A program made the translations under genes and the position numbers. A stretch of DNA of 64,000 nt from assembly GCF_014203235.1 (NCBI RefSeq), contig NZ_JACHIN010000004.1, positions 466,719 to 530,718 of the forward strand, written 5' to 3'. The DNA is from Nonomuraea endophytica (GTDB taxonomy: Bacteria; Actinomycetota; Actinomycetes; Streptosporangiales; Streptosporangiaceae). Every line of letters starts with the position of its first letter. Position 1 is the stretch's first letter. The notes beneath the pieces are model-generated. The model had not been told where the DNA came from and made no database searches. It worked only from the letters and a program-made list of their open reading frames with translations. Below, in pieces: positions 1 to 8,376 of the stretch.

Positions 1-2
1 AG

Positions 3-923
3 CCGGGCCAGACGCTGCCCACCGAACCGCCGGAGATCTACCAGCGCCTCGCCCGCCAGAACGCCTCCGGCCCGACCGCGCACGACATCCCGCTGCCCAT
101 CTCGCCCTGGAGCACCCAGCCCGCGCCGGTCTATCCGGCGGGCATCTCGGTCTATGAGATGTACTACTTCAGCGACAGCCTCAACGAGGACCTGGAGGCG
201 GAGCCGGCGCCCGCCAGGAGCGACCCGGACGGGACGGAGTTCCCCGCGGTGGGCCAGCTCACCGAGGCGGTGCGGCGGATCACCACCGAGTACGACGGCC
301 GGATGCCGATCCTCGGCCTGCCGGTCTTCTTCGACCGCCGCTCCCCGGCGAGCGGCCGCAGCACCGCCTTCACCCCGAACCTCGCCAACCTCCAGGTGGC
401 CGGAGACCGCCTGCTCATCCCCCGCCCGCACGGCCCGCGCATGTCGCCGGAGTCGGCCGCCCGCGTGCTCCGTGCCGTGGCCACGCGCTTCCCCGAGGCG
501 GCGCGCGCCGCGCGGCTCACGCCGCAGTGGCTGCGCGCCCGCGGCCTGCACCGGACCACGTTCTGGGCCCGCCACCAGTCGGTGGGCAAGTCGACGGCCA
601 CCGACCTCGCCAACCTGGCGGCCGCCTTCGCCGACGGCTTTCCCCGCGGCATGCCGGAGGCCCAGGTCCGCGGGCACATCCGGCGGGCCAACGCGAGCGC
701 GTTCGACGCCGCCGGCCAGCTGAAGGGCGGCGGCTGGCGGCAGGTGGTGATCCCGGAGAACAAGGTGGACCTGTTCGAGGCCTGGACCGAGGCGGTCGCC
801 GACAAGCTCGGCTACCGCGTGCAGTGGATCGAGGCGTGGTATTACCACGTCCGCCTGGGCTCGATCCACTGCGGCACGAACGTGCTGCGCACCGCCCCCG
901 CCAACCGGCCGTGGTGGCGCTAG
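3..923 (+). CDS. Protein-arginine deiminase (PAD) family protein, C-terminal part
   Basis: The open frame runs in from the left edge, so the N-terminus is missing. PADs hydrolyse peptidyl-arginine to citrulline. The segment around residues 120-145 of the visible part (AFTPNLANLQVAGDRLLIP, then PRPHGP) aligns with the PAD core FFPNMVNMLVLGKHLGIPKP-FGP. The extreme C-terminus carries GSIHCGTNVLR and a final WW, matching the catalytic-cysteine motif of animal PADs (GEVHCGTNVRR...KWW). The presumed catalytic Cys codon is at 870-872. Compared with human PAD4 as I remember it, roughly 95-100 extra residues (about 444-745) sit between the PRPHGP segment and the catalytic tail. The gene ends convergently with the peptidase gene, with a 4-bp overlap. 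The family call is strong. Export cannot be judged without the N-terminus. Confidence 0.85.
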   Translation, partial: PGQTLPTEPPEIYQRLARQNASGPTAHDIPLPISPWSTQPAPVYPAGISVYEMYYFSDSLNEDLEAEPAPARSDPDGTEFPAVGQLTEAVRRITTEYDGRMPILGLPVFFDRRSPASGRSTAFTPNLANLQVAGDRLLIPRPHGPRMSPESAARVLRAVATRFPEAARAARLTPQWLRARGLHRTTFWARHQSVGKSTATDLANLAAAFADGFPRGMPEAQVRGHIRRANASAFDAAGQLKGGGWRQVVIPENKVDLFEAWTEAVADKLGYRVQWIEAWYYHVRLGSIHCGTNVLRTAPANRPWWR

Positions 924-1903
924 GCGGGCCGCCAGGCGGCCGCGGTGTGGCCGTCGCGGCCCCGGGTGGTCACCGCGGCCAGGAGGCTGTTGAGCACCGA
1001 CTCCTCGACCGCGTCGAGGGTGGCCTCGAACAACGGGCTGAGGCGCCGGTCGGCGACGTGCTCGCCGGAGGCGGCGGTGGAGAAGGCGAGGCCGTAGTCA
1101 CCGCTGCCGTGGGAGTAGGAGGCGCCGACCCGGCCGAGCGCGTAGACGCCGCGCTTGGCGAGCCTGGTCAGCTGACGCCCGTCGAGGCGGGCGTCGGTGG
1201 CCACGACGATCATGCAGGAGCCGTCGTCCGGCGGCGTCTCCAGGCCGAGGAGCTCCAGCTCGGAGGCGGCTTCGGCCTCGTGGGTACGCGCCCCGGTGCG
1301 CAGGGTGCCGCCGAAGTTGGCCTGGACCAGCGCGCCCACGGTCACCCGGCCGGCCCCGGCCAGGTCGAGGGTGCGCGAGGCGGTGCCGATGCCGGCCTTG
1401 AATCCCAGGGCGACGGTGCCGGTGCCCGCGCCCACGCAGCCCTCCTCGACCGGTCCGGGGCGGGCGCCGTCGAGCGCGGCGAAGACGTGCTCGGCGGTGA
1501 TCGGGCGCGCCGGCATGTCGGACAGCCAGCCGTCGTTGCACTCGCCGACGACCGGGTTGACCGAGGGCAGGCCGGGGTCGCGGGCCAGCATCCAGCTGAT
1601 CAGCGCGTCGGCCACGCGGAAGGTGGACATGGTCGCGGTCAGCAGGATCGGCGTCTCGATCACGCCGAGCTCGGCGACCTGGGTGGTGCCGACGAGCTTG
1701 CCGTAGCCGTTGCCCGCGTAGACGCCGGCGCTGAGCGGCAGCCGGTCGGGGACGACCGCGGTCACGCCGGTGTGGATCGCGGGCTCGCGGCGCAGCGTGG
1801 TGTGGCCGACGCGCACGCCGGTCACGTCGGTGATCGCGTTGTGCTCCCCCGTCGGGTACGGCCCGGCCGCCAGACCGTGATCACGCGCGCGCATGGCCGT
1901 CAT
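920..1903 (-). CDS. P1 family (DmpA/BapA-type) N-terminal nucleophile peptidase
   Basis: This 327-residue protein matches the P1/DmpA family, Ntn hydrolases that self-cleave before a Ser/Thr and act as aminopeptidases, beta-peptidyl hydrolases or cyclic-amide hydrolases (relatives include NylC). The family opening 'AITDVTGVRVGHTTL' is present. The predicted autocleavage site is Gly228-Ser229 in DDGSCMIVVATDARL, equivalent to the EGS-IIVVVATDAPL site of DmpA. An N-rich central segment (VNPVVGECNDGWLSD) is also typical. The start at 1903 overlaps the TetR stop (ATGA), so translation is probably coupled. An alternative ATG lies at 1894. It is the last gene of an operon led by a sugar-type ABC importer, which suggests its substrate or product is imported, but this is inference. 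Confidence 0.88.
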   Translation of the reverse strand: MTAMRARDHGLAAGPYPTGEHNAITDVTGVRVGHTTLRREPAIHTGVTAVVPDRLPLSAGVYAGNGYGKLVGTTQVAELGVIETPILLTATMSTFRVADALISWMLARDPGLPSVNPVVGECNDGWLSDMPARPITAEHVFAALDGARPGPVEEGCVGAGTGTVALGFKAGIGTASRTLDLAGAGRVTVGALVQANFGGTLRTGARTHEAEAASELELLGLETPPDDGSCMIVVATDARLDGRQLTRLAKRGVYALGRVGASYSHGSGDYGLAFSTAASGEHVADRRLSPLFEATLDAVEESVLNSLLAAVTTRGRDGHTAAAWRPA

Positions 1904-2526
1904 GCGGAGAACGCCTCGGGAGACAGCCCGACCTCGCGGGCCGCGGCGGTGCGGGCATGGGCGAGCAGGCGCTCCTGGGTCAGCACGTCGGGGTGGAGCG
2001 TGTAGCGGATGGCCAGCCCGTCGAGCATGGCGTCGAGGCGTTCTGCCGCTCCGGCCGGGTCGTCACAGGTGAACTCGCCGGCGGCCACCCCTTCGGTGAT
2101 CACCCGCTCGATCGCCCGCAGCCACGTCGCCTCCAGCTCCAGGACGATCTCGTTGACCGCGGGCTCGCGCAGGGCGGTGTTCCAGGCGTCCAGCCACAGC
2201 AGCCAGCTCTGGTCGGCGCGCGACTGCGGGATGTAGTAGTCGAGGACCCGGTCGAAGCGCCGCACGGCGGTGCCGGGCCCGCGGACGATCTCCTCCAGCC
2301 GGGCGCTCTCCACGTCGAGCGTGGCCCTGAGCATCGCGGTGATGAGCTCGTCCTTGGTGGCGAAGTGGTAGTGGATGAGGCCGCCGCTGACGTTGACCGC
2401 CTTGGCGATGTCGGCGATCCGGGTGTTGGCCAGCCCTTTTTCGAGGACGACGCGCCGGGTGGCGGCCAGCAGCTCGGCCCGGCGCTGGTCGGCCTGTTCG
2501 GCTCGGGAGGAAGCACTTCGCACCAC
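1900..2526 (-). CDS. TetR family transcriptional regulator
   Basis: This 208-residue protein has an N-terminal TetR HTH at residues 18-65. The recognition region has ADIAKAVNVSGGLIHYHFATKDEL, with the usual YHF-xxK signature. The C-terminal domain resembles BetI/TetR_C_6 proteins. The start is GTG at 2526 with an AGGA about 6 nt upstream; a second GTG follows directly. It sits inside the importer-peptidase operon, 34 bp after the binding-protein gene and overlapping the peptidase start, so it probably senses a ligand of that system. Its operator is not obvious. Confidence 0.88.
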   Translation of the reverse strand: MVRSASSRAEQADQRRAELLAATRRVVLEKGLANTRIADIAKAVNVSGGLIHYHFATKDELITAMLRATLDVESARLEEIVRGPGTAVRRFDRVLDYYIPQSRADQSWLLWLDAWNTALREPAVNEIVLELEATWLRAIERVITEGVAAGEFTCDDPAGAAERLDAMLDGLAIRYTLHPDVLTQERLLAHARTAAAREVGLSPEAFSA

Positions 2527-2560
2527 GAAATCCTATCGCCGGGCCGTACGCCGGTATCCG

Positions 2561-3508
2561 TCAGCATCCGGCCTTGTAAAGGACCTTCCGCACCTCTGGG
2601 GTGTCGACGTTCTCGCGGGTCACGATGGTGGCGTCGGTCGGGATGGCGGCGGTCACCTGCTGTCCCTTGACCGCGGCGAACGCCTGCTCCACGCCCTTCG
2701 CGCCGATCTCGCCGGGCAGCTGGGCGATGAGCGCCTGCACGACGCCGTCCTTGAGCTGCTTCACCTGGGCCGGGCCCGCGTCGAAGCCGACCATCTTGAC
2801 CTGTCCGAGCTTGCCCGCCTGCTGCAGCGCCGTGCCGGCGCCGGTCGCGGAGTTGAGGTTGGTGGCGAAGACTCCGGCCAGGTCGGGGTCCTTCGCCAGC
2901 GCGGCGTTGACGATCTTGGAGGCCTCGCCGACGTCGTTGTGCGAGTACTGCACGCCGAGCGAGCTCACGCCGGGGTGGGCCGCCTTGATCTCCTCCTCGA
3001 AGCCCTTGATCCGGGCGTCCACCGTGCTCACGCCGGGGTCGGTGGAGATGACGAGCACCTTGCCCTTGCCGCCGATCTGCTCCGACAGCGCCTTGGCCGC
3101 CGCCGCGCCGCCCTTGACGTTGTCGGTGCTGATCCTGGACAGGCCGATCGAGGCGTCCTCCACTACGGTGTCCACCAGGATGATCTTGATGTTGCGCTGC
3201 TTGGCCTGGGTGAGCGGGGCGATCATCGCCTTGACGTCGGTGGGCGCGATGAGCAGGGCGTCGGGCTGGGCGGCCACGACCGAGTTCACGATCGGCGTCT
3301 GCAGGGTCGGGTCGAACTTCTGCGGCCCCTGCACCTCCAGCTCGACCCCGAGCTCCTTGGCCTTGGCCCGTGCGCCGCAGGCCATCGTCTCGTAGAACTC
3401 CTCCCCCGCCAGCCCCTGCACGAGCGTCACCCTGACGGCGCCGCCGGCGCTGGGCTGGCCGCAGGCGGCGAGGGCGAGCAGGAGGGCGGCGGCGAATGCC
3501 TTGCGCAT
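2561..3508 (-). CDS. Sugar-type ABC transporter substrate-binding lipoprotein
   Basis: This 315-residue protein has a signal peptide ending in the lipobox LAAC (Cys16), so it should be a lipid-anchored extracellular receptor. The body is a periplasmic-binding-protein type I (RbsB/XylF-like) fold: VRVTLVQGLAGEEFYETMACG at the start, PDALLIAPTDVKAM in the first hinge region, and DPDLAGVFATNLNSATGAG and VKMVGFDAGPAQVKQL later. These proteins usually bind sugars or cyclic polyols, but also autoinducer-2 and other small molecules. A strong GAGGAGA ribosome binding site precedes the ATG. The gene lies 12 bp after the permease gene. Confidence 0.9.
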   Translation of the reverse strand: MRKAFAAALLLALAACGQPSAGGAVRVTLVQGLAGEEFYETMACGARAKAKELGVELEVQGPQKFDPTLQTPIVNSVVAAQPDALLIAPTDVKAMIAPLTQAKQRNIKIILVDTVVEDASIGLSRISTDNVKGGAAAAKALSEQIGGKGKVLVISTDPGVSTVDARIKGFEEEIKAAHPGVSSLGVQYSHNDVGEASKIVNAALAKDPDLAGVFATNLNSATGAGTALQQAGKLGQVKMVGFDAGPAQVKQLKDGVVQALIAQLPGEIGAKGVEQAFAAVKGQQVTAAIPTDATIVTRENVDTPEVRKVLYKAGC

Positions 3509-3520
3509 GGGGAAGTCTCC

Positions 3521-4465
3521 TCACTGGTCGCGGCGGGCGCGCTGGCGCTGGTCGGCGTAGACGGCGGCGATCAGCACGGCGCCGACCACCACCTGCTGCC
3601 AGAAGGGCCGCACGCCGAGGATCTGGAAGCCGTTCTGCAGCACCGCCGGGATGAACACGCCGATGACGGTGCCGGCCACGGTGCCGACGCCGCCGAACAG
3701 CGACGTGCCGCCGATCACGACGGCGGCGATCGCCTGCAGGTTGTCGGTGGAATGAGCGGACACGCCGGTGATGCCGTATTTCGCCAGCGACAGGTATCCG
3801 GCCAGCCCGGCCAGCAGTCCGGCCAGGCCGTACACGGTGACCAGGTGTCTTCCGACGCGCACGCCGGCACGGCGGGCGGCCTCGGCGTTGGAGCCGATCG
3901 CGTAGGTGTGGCGGCCGAAGCGGGTGCGGGCGAGGGCGAAGCCGAGCACGGCGGTGATGGCGCCGCAGATCCACACGAGGTGCGGCACGCCGAGCCAGCG
4001 GGCCAGGCCGAGGCCGAGGTTCAGCTCGCCGGGCGCGCGCAGGTCGACGCCGCCGGTCAGCAGCAGCGCGGCGCCGAGCGACATGCCGAGCGTGCCGAGG
4101 GTGACGATCAGCGCGGGGATCCGCCCGTGCGCGACGAGCACGCCGTTGAGCAGACCCCACCCCAGCCCGGACAGTACGGCCGCCGCCGCCCCCAACAGCA
4201 GCGAGCCGGTGGCCTCGGCCGTCAAGGCGGCGGCCACGGCCGAGAAGACGAGCACGCCGCCGACCGACAGGTCGATCCCGGCGGTGATGATCACGTAGGT
4301 CATGCCGGTGGCCAGGAGCAGGAGGATGGCGGCGTCGCTGACCAAGTTCAGGAGGTTGAACGGGGTGGCGAAGCTGGCGGGCCGCAGGAGGGCGAAGGCG
4401 GCGAGCAGGCCCACGAGCACGAGCCCGATCCAGAACACCTGCGCCGACAGCAGCCGCCCGCTCAT
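3521..4465 (-). CDS. Sugar-type ABC transporter permease (RbsC-like)
   Basis: This 314-residue protein is a hydrophobic polytopic membrane protein with about 8-10 predicted helices. It shows hallmarks of the BPD_transp_2/RbsC family: GMTYVIITAGIDLSVGG near residue 55, AEAARRAGVRVGRHLVTVY in the coupling loop, and AVVIGGTSLFGGVGTVAGTVIG near the C-terminus. It should form the membrane channel with the adjacent ATPase and receive ligand from the binding lipoprotein. Its ATG overlaps the TGA of the ATPase gene (ATGA at 4465-4462), consistent with coupled translation. Confidence 0.92.
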   Translation of the reverse strand: MSGRLLSAQVFWIGLVLVGLLAAFALLRPASFATPFNLLNLVSDAAILLLLATGMTYVIITAGIDLSVGGVLVFSAVAAALTAEATGSLLLGAAAAVLSGLGWGLLNGVLVAHGRIPALIVTLGTLGMSLGAALLLTGGVDLRAPGELNLGLGLARWLGVPHLVWICGAITAVLGFALARTRFGRHTYAIGSNAEAARRAGVRVGRHLVTVYGLAGLLAGLAGYLSLAKYGITGVSAHSTDNLQAIAAVVIGGTSLFGGVGTVAGTVIGVFIPAVLQNGFQILGVRPFWQQVVVGAVLIAAVYADQRQRARRDQ

Positions 4466-5211
4466 CCGCGCGCTCCGGTCATCGCGCCGACCAGTTCTTC
4501 CATGGAGACCTGCGCGGTGTCGAAGCGGGCCACCCGGCGGCCGAGCCTGAGCACCTCGACCCGGTCGGAGACGGCCTTGACGTCCTGCATGTTGTGGCTG
4601 ATGAGCAGCACGCTCACGCCGGAGTCGCGCACGCCGCGGATGAGGTCGAGCACGCGGCGGGTCTGCACGACGCCGAGCGCGGCGGTCGGCTCGTCCATGA
4701 ACACCACGCGGCGCGCCCAGGTGACCGCCCTGGCCACGGCGACGCCCTGCCGCTGACCGCCGGAGAGCGTGGAGACCGGCGCGTCCTGCGACTTCAGCTC
4801 GACCCCGAGGCGCTCGCAGGCCTGCCGGGCGCGCTCGCGCATGGCGGCGTCGTCGAGCAGGCCGAGGCGACCGAGCAGGCCGGGCTTGAGCAGTTCGCGG
4901 CCGAGGAAGAAGTTGGCCGCCGGGGTGAGGTCGGCGCAGAGGGCGAGGTCCTGGTAGACGGTCTCGATCCCGGCGGCCCTGGCGTCCTCGGCGGAGGAGA
5001 AGGCCATGGGCCTGCCGTCGAGCAGGATCTCGCCGTCGTCGGGCGGTTCGACGCCGGACAGGATCTTGGCGAGGGTGGACTTGCCCGCGCCGTTGTCCCC
5101 GATCAGCGCGACGACCTCGCCGGGCGGCAGCGCGAGGTCGGCTCCGCGCAGCGCCTCGACGTGGCCGTAGCTCTTGACGATGCCGCGGGCTTCGAGCAGC
5201 GGTCCGGCCAT
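4462..5211 (-). CDS. Sugar-type ABC transporter ATP-binding protein
   Basis: This 249-residue protein has one nucleotide-binding domain, unlike RbsA/MglA, which carry two. It shows Walker A GDNGAGKST at residues 38-46, Q-loop YQDLALC, signature LSGGQRQGVAVARA, Walker B VVFMDEPTAAL and switch histidine LISHN. Single-domain versions of this family (FrcA-like) are known and act as homodimers. It is the first gene of the five-gene operon. The ATG at 5211 has no Shine-Dalgarno sequence upstream, and a promoter appears close enough for a leaderless transcript. Confidence 0.92.
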   Translation of the reverse strand: MAGPLLEARGIVKSYGHVEALRGADLALPPGEVVALIGDNGAGKSTLAKILSGVEPPDDGEILLDGRPMAFSSAEDARAAGIETVYQDLALCADLTPAANFFLGRELLKPGLLGRLGLLDDAAMRERARQACERLGVELKSQDAPVSTLSGGQRQGVAVARAVTWARRVVFMDEPTAALGVVQTRRVLDLIRGVRDSGVSVLLISHNMQDVKAVSDRVEVLRLGRRVARFDTAQVSMEELVGAMTGARG

Positions 5212-5216
5212 AGATC

Positions 5217-5250
5217 TATCAAGAGCGGGGTTGACATCGTTGTCAACCCC
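5217..5250 (-). promoter_or_regulatory. Promoter with perfect inverted-repeat operator for the importer operon
   Basis: A perfect 10-bp inverted repeat (GGGGTTGACA / TGTCAACCCC, arms 5227-5236 and 5241-5250) with a 4-nt spacer lies 16-39 bp before the ATPase start. Read on the minus strand it contains TTGACA at 5246-5241, a consensus -35 box. A weaker candidate -10 (TTGATA, 5222-5217) follows after 18 nt and would place transcription near the A of the start codon. The core TTGACA-N4-TGTCAA with central CG looks like a LacI-family operator. No LacI gene is in the window. Promoter and operator roles are inferred. Confidence 0.6.
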
Positions 5251-5253
5251 CGA

Positions 5254-7206
5254 TCAAGAACAGTCGTAGAGGCCGTCCTGGCCCTCCACGGCCGAGCAGT
5301 TCTCCTGGACCCACGAGGTGGCCTGGCCGCCGCCCCTGCCGCCGCCGGTCATCACGTAGCGCAGGCGGCCGGAGGAGGTCAGCTCCTCCAGGCGCGCGGT
5401 GGTCATGGCCGGGTCGGAGCCGGTGAAGCCGCCCATGGCGATGACCGGCTCACCGGTGGACAGGATCAGCGAGGATGCCTGCTGGGCGCTGCCCACCGCG
5501 ACCAGCCAGTCGGCGTTCCCCCGGTTGGCCTCCAGGAACGTGGCCAGCTCGGCGCTGACCTCCCGCCCGCCCGGTCCGCCGGAAAGGCCCGGGTTCCCAC
5601 CGCCGGGCGACCGGTCCTCGGCGGGCGCGCGATCTCCAGCGGGCGCACCGTCTCCTGCGGGCGGGGTGGATCCGGCGGGCGGGGTGGATCCGGCGGGTGG
5701 ACGGTCTCCGACGGGCTGACGGCCGCCCGGCATGCCCGTCGGACCGCCGCCGAAACCGCCGAAGCCGCCGAAGCCACGGCGGCCCGCGTCGGGTCCGGCG
5801 GTCGGGTTGGTGCCGTTGATCGGGGACTGGAGCGGAGTGACCGCGTACGCCGCCGGTCCGGCCAGCCCTGCGACCAGGGCAAGGACCAGCCCGGCGACGG
5901 TGATCGCGGCGCCGCGCCGTACCCGGGCCAGAATGAGCGCGAGCCCGGCCAGAGCGGTGATCCCGAGCACCGCCCAGGCCAGCCACGGCGTCCACTCCGG
6001 CGTACGGCGCAGCACCGCGAACGCCCACCCCCCGGTCACCACGACGGCCACCGGCAGCACCCAGCCCAGCACCCGCGCCTCCCGATAGGCCTGCCACATG
6101 AGCACCCCGCCCATCCCGCTCAGCGCCGCCACCGCCGGAGCCATGGCCGTGCTGTAGTAGGGGTGGAAGGTGCCGCTGGAGAAGCTGAAGACCACGACGT
6201 GCACGGCCAGCCAGCCGCCCCACACCAGCCACGGCCCCCAGCTCCACGCCTGCCCTGACCTCCTGGCCCGAAGCCCGGCCGCGGTCGCCAGCAGCAGGGC
6301 GATCGCGCAGAACGGCAGCAGCCACGAGATCTGCCCGGCCATCACCTCGTTGAACAGCCGCCCGGCCCCGGACTCCCCGCCGAAGGAGGGCCCGCCGGCC
6401 CGCCCGCCACCGCCCTGGCCGAAGATCCGGCCGAGGCCGTTGTAGCCGATGACCAGGTCCCAGACGGAGTTGTCGGTGGATCCGCCGACGTAGGGCCGCG
6501 AGTCGGCGGGCCACAGGTCGACGATCGCCATCCACCAGGCGCTCGACACCACGAGCACCGCCCCGGCGGCCAGCAGGTGGCCGAGCCGCCTGACGACGCT
6601 GGCGCGGGCGCAGAACAGGTAGGCGAGCGCGAAGGCGGGCAGCACCAGGTACGCCTGGAGCATCTTGGCGTTGAACCCGAGGCCGACGAAGAGCGCGCAG
6701 AGCAGCAGCCAGCGCGGCCGCCCGGTGCGCAGCGCCTCCAGGCAGAACCAGGCGGCCACGGTGAGCAGCAGCACCAGGAGGGTGTCCGGGTTGTTGTCGC
6801 GGTTGATGGCCACGGTGATCGGGGTGAGCGTCATCGCGAGGGCGGCGACGAGCCCGGCCGCCTCCGCCCGCCGTTCCCCGAAATAGGGGGACATGTTGCG
6901 GCGTACCGCCGAATAGACCACCGCGATCGCCGCCACGCCCGCCAGCGCCTGCGGCACCAGCATGCTCCACGTCGAGAACCCGAAGATCCGCGCCGACAGC
7001 GCCATCACCCACAGCGCCAGCGGCGGCTTGTCCACGGTGATGAACGACCCGGCGTCCAGCGCGCCGAAGAAGAACGCCTTCCAGCTCTGGGTGGCCGACA
7101 GGACGGCGGCCGAGTAGTAGGTGTTGGCCATCCCGCTCAGCGCCCACGTGTACAGGACCAGGGCGACGGCGAGCACCCCGGCCAGCGCCCAGCGCGCCCG
7201 CGTCAT
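5254..7206 (-). CDS. GT39 (PMT/ArnT-like) membrane glycosyltransferase
   Basis: This 650-residue polytopic membrane protein belongs to the lipid-linked sugar glycosyltransferases (PMT/ArnT superfamily). After the first helix comes the large extracytoplasmic loop with TVDKPPLALWVMAL. NRDNNPDTLLVLLL and FNAKMLQAYLVLPA follow, all typical of actinobacterial GT39 proteins. About ten helices precede a Pro/Gly/Ala-rich linker with near-identical tandem 5-residue units (PPAGST). A soluble C-terminal domain of about 120 residues follows (ELATFLEANRG..., PVIAMGGFTGSDP) and ends in a Cys pair. The start at 7206 overlaps the stop of the GT2 gene (ATGA). An open frame continues upstream of 7206 but only as an overlap with that gene. 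It probably transfers a sugar from the lipid carrier made by its neighbour to a surface acceptor. Confidence 0.88.
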   Translation of the reverse strand: MTRARWALAGVLAVALVLYTWALSGMANTYYSAAVLSATQSWKAFFFGALDAGSFITVDKPPLALWVMALSARIFGFSTWSMLVPQALAGVAAIAVVYSAVRRNMSPYFGERRAEAAGLVAALAMTLTPITVAINRDNNPDTLLVLLLTVAAWFCLEALRTGRPRWLLLCALFVGLGFNAKMLQAYLVLPAFALAYLFCARASVVRRLGHLLAAGAVLVVSSAWWMAIVDLWPADSRPYVGGSTDNSVWDLVIGYNGLGRIFGQGGGGRAGGPSFGGESGAGRLFNEVMAGQISWLLPFCAIALLLATAAGLRARRSGQAWSWGPWLVWGGWLAVHVVVFSFSSGTFHPYYSTAMAPAVAALSGMGGVLMWQAYREARVLGWVLPVAVVVTGGWAFAVLRRTPEWTPWLAWAVLGITALAGLALILARVRRGAAITVAGLVLALVAGLAGPAAYAVTPLQSPINGTNPTAGPDAGRRGFGGFGGFGGGPTGMPGGRQPVGDRPPAGSTPPAGSTPPAGDGAPAGDRAPAEDRSPGGGNPGLSGGPGGREVSAELATFLEANRGNADWLVAVGSAQQASSLILSTGEPVIAMGGFTGSDPAMTTARLEELTSSGRLRYVMTGGGRGGGQATSWVQENCSAVEGQDGLYDCS

Positions 7207-8351
7207 CGGCTCACCCTGCGCGGGTTGAACACCCAGACGCGCAGCAGCAGGAAGCGCACCAGGGTGGCCAGCGCGTTCGCCAGCACGACCGCGGCCAGCT
7301 CCACTCCGTGCGAGACCCCGCCGGGCAGCAGCGCGAGCCCGCCGGTGGTGAGCGCCAGCCCCACGAGGAAGGCGATCAGACCCTCGAACTGGTGCCGTAC
7401 GACGCCCGCCGGCCCGCTGATCCCGAACGTGAAGCGCCGGTTGGCCGCGGTGTTGGCCACGGCGGTCACCAGCAGCGCGATCGCGTTGGCCGGCATCGGC
7501 GCGAGCGCCCCGCGCAGCAGCGTGTACAGCCCGAGGTAGGCCAGCGTGCTGAAGACGCCCACGATCGCGAAGCGGGGCAGCTGCCTGGCCAGCCCGCGCG
7601 GCACCTGCCGCGACGGGATCGGCGCGCGCAGCGCGTGCGCGCGGGCCAGCCTGGCCATGCCGCGCAGGTCGTCCAGCGCGGTGCGCACGACGTCGACCCG
7701 GCTGTCCGGATCGTCCACCCAGTCGACCGGCACCTCGTGGATGCGCAGCCCGTGCCGCTGGGCCAGCAGGAGCAGCTCGGTGTCGAAGAACCACTGCTCG
7801 TCCTCGACCGCGGGCAGCAGCGCCTGCGCCACCTCGGTGCGCACCGCCTTGAAGCCGCACTGGGCGTCGGTGAAGCGGGCGCCGAGCAGGGCGTGCAGGA
7901 GCAGGTTGTAGCAGCGGGAGATGACCTCGCGCTTGGGCCCGCGCTCCACTCGCGCCGCGGGCGCCAGCCGGGTGCCGATGGCCAGGTCGCTGTGGCCCGA
8001 CAGCAGCGGCGCGACCAGGGGCAGGAAGGCGTCCAGGTCCGTGGACAGATCCACGTCCATGTAGCTGACGACGTCCGCGTCGCTCTGCGACCACACCTTG
8101 CGCAGCGCCCTGCCGCGCCCCTTCTCCTCCAGGTGTACGACCCGCACGTGCGGCAGCTCGGCCGCCAGCTCCCTGGCCAGCAGCCAGGTGTTGTCCGTGC
8201 TGGCGTTGTCGGCGATCGTGATGCGGAAGCCGTAAGGGAAGGTGGCCGTCAGATAGTCGTGCAGCCGGGTCACGCTGGCGCGCAGGGCGCGCTGCTCGTC
8301 GTGGACCGGGACGACCACCTCGACCAGCCGCGTCTTGATGGATGTTCGCAT
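7203..8351 (-). CDS. GT2 polyprenyl-phosphate glycosyltransferase fused to GtrA-like domain
   Basis: This 382-residue protein has residues 8-230 as a GT-A fold family 2 glycosyltransferase of the dolichol-phosphate mannose synthase type: VVVPVHDEQRAL, the metal-binding segment YMDVDLSTDL, and the acceptor loop FTDAQCGFKAVR. Residues about 255-375 form four helices resembling GtrA (FAIVGVFSTLAYLGLY, NRRFTFG), a family linked to movement or use of undecaprenyl-linked sugars. It likely makes a polyprenyl-phosphate sugar at the inner membrane face for the downstream GT39 enzyme. It is 25 bp after the histidine kinase gene, in one operon. Confidence 0.9.
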   Translation of the reverse strand: MRTSIKTRLVEVVVPVHDEQRALRASVTRLHDYLTATFPYGFRITIADNASTDNTWLLARELAAELPHVRVVHLEEKGRGRALRKVWSQSDADVVSYMDVDLSTDLDAFLPLVAPLLSGHSDLAIGTRLAPAARVERGPKREVISRCYNLLLHALLGARFTDAQCGFKAVRTEVAQALLPAVEDEQWFFDTELLLLAQRHGLRIHEVPVDWVDDPDSRVDVVRTALDDLRGMARLARAHALRAPIPSRQVPRGLARQLPRFAIVGVFSTLAYLGLYTLLRGALAPMPANAIALLVTAVANTAANRRFTFGISGPAGVVRHQFEGLIAFLVGLALTTGGLALLPGGVSHGVELAAVVLANALATLVRFLLLRVWVFNPRRVSR

Positions 8352-8376
8352 GTCTCCCAGGTCACCGGGCCGGTCT

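Noticed and set aside
920..1903. Assigning a specific beta-peptidyl aminopeptidase or nylon-oligomer hydrolase function to the P1 peptidase
   Set aside because: The autocleavage site is visible but substrate-defining residues cannot be judged by eye.
2375..4756. Very long plus-strand open frame (793 codons) opposite the TetR and importer genes
   Set aside because: Its composition (His/Gln/Glu/Gly-rich, no motifs) is that of the antisense strand of high-GC genes, and the opposite strand has complete, recognisable families.
7207..8094. Upstream extension of the GT39 frame to 8094
   Set aside because: It lies wholly inside the GT2-GtrA gene, gives low-complexity Arg/Ala/Gly sequence, and the ATGA overlap at 7206 fixes the start.
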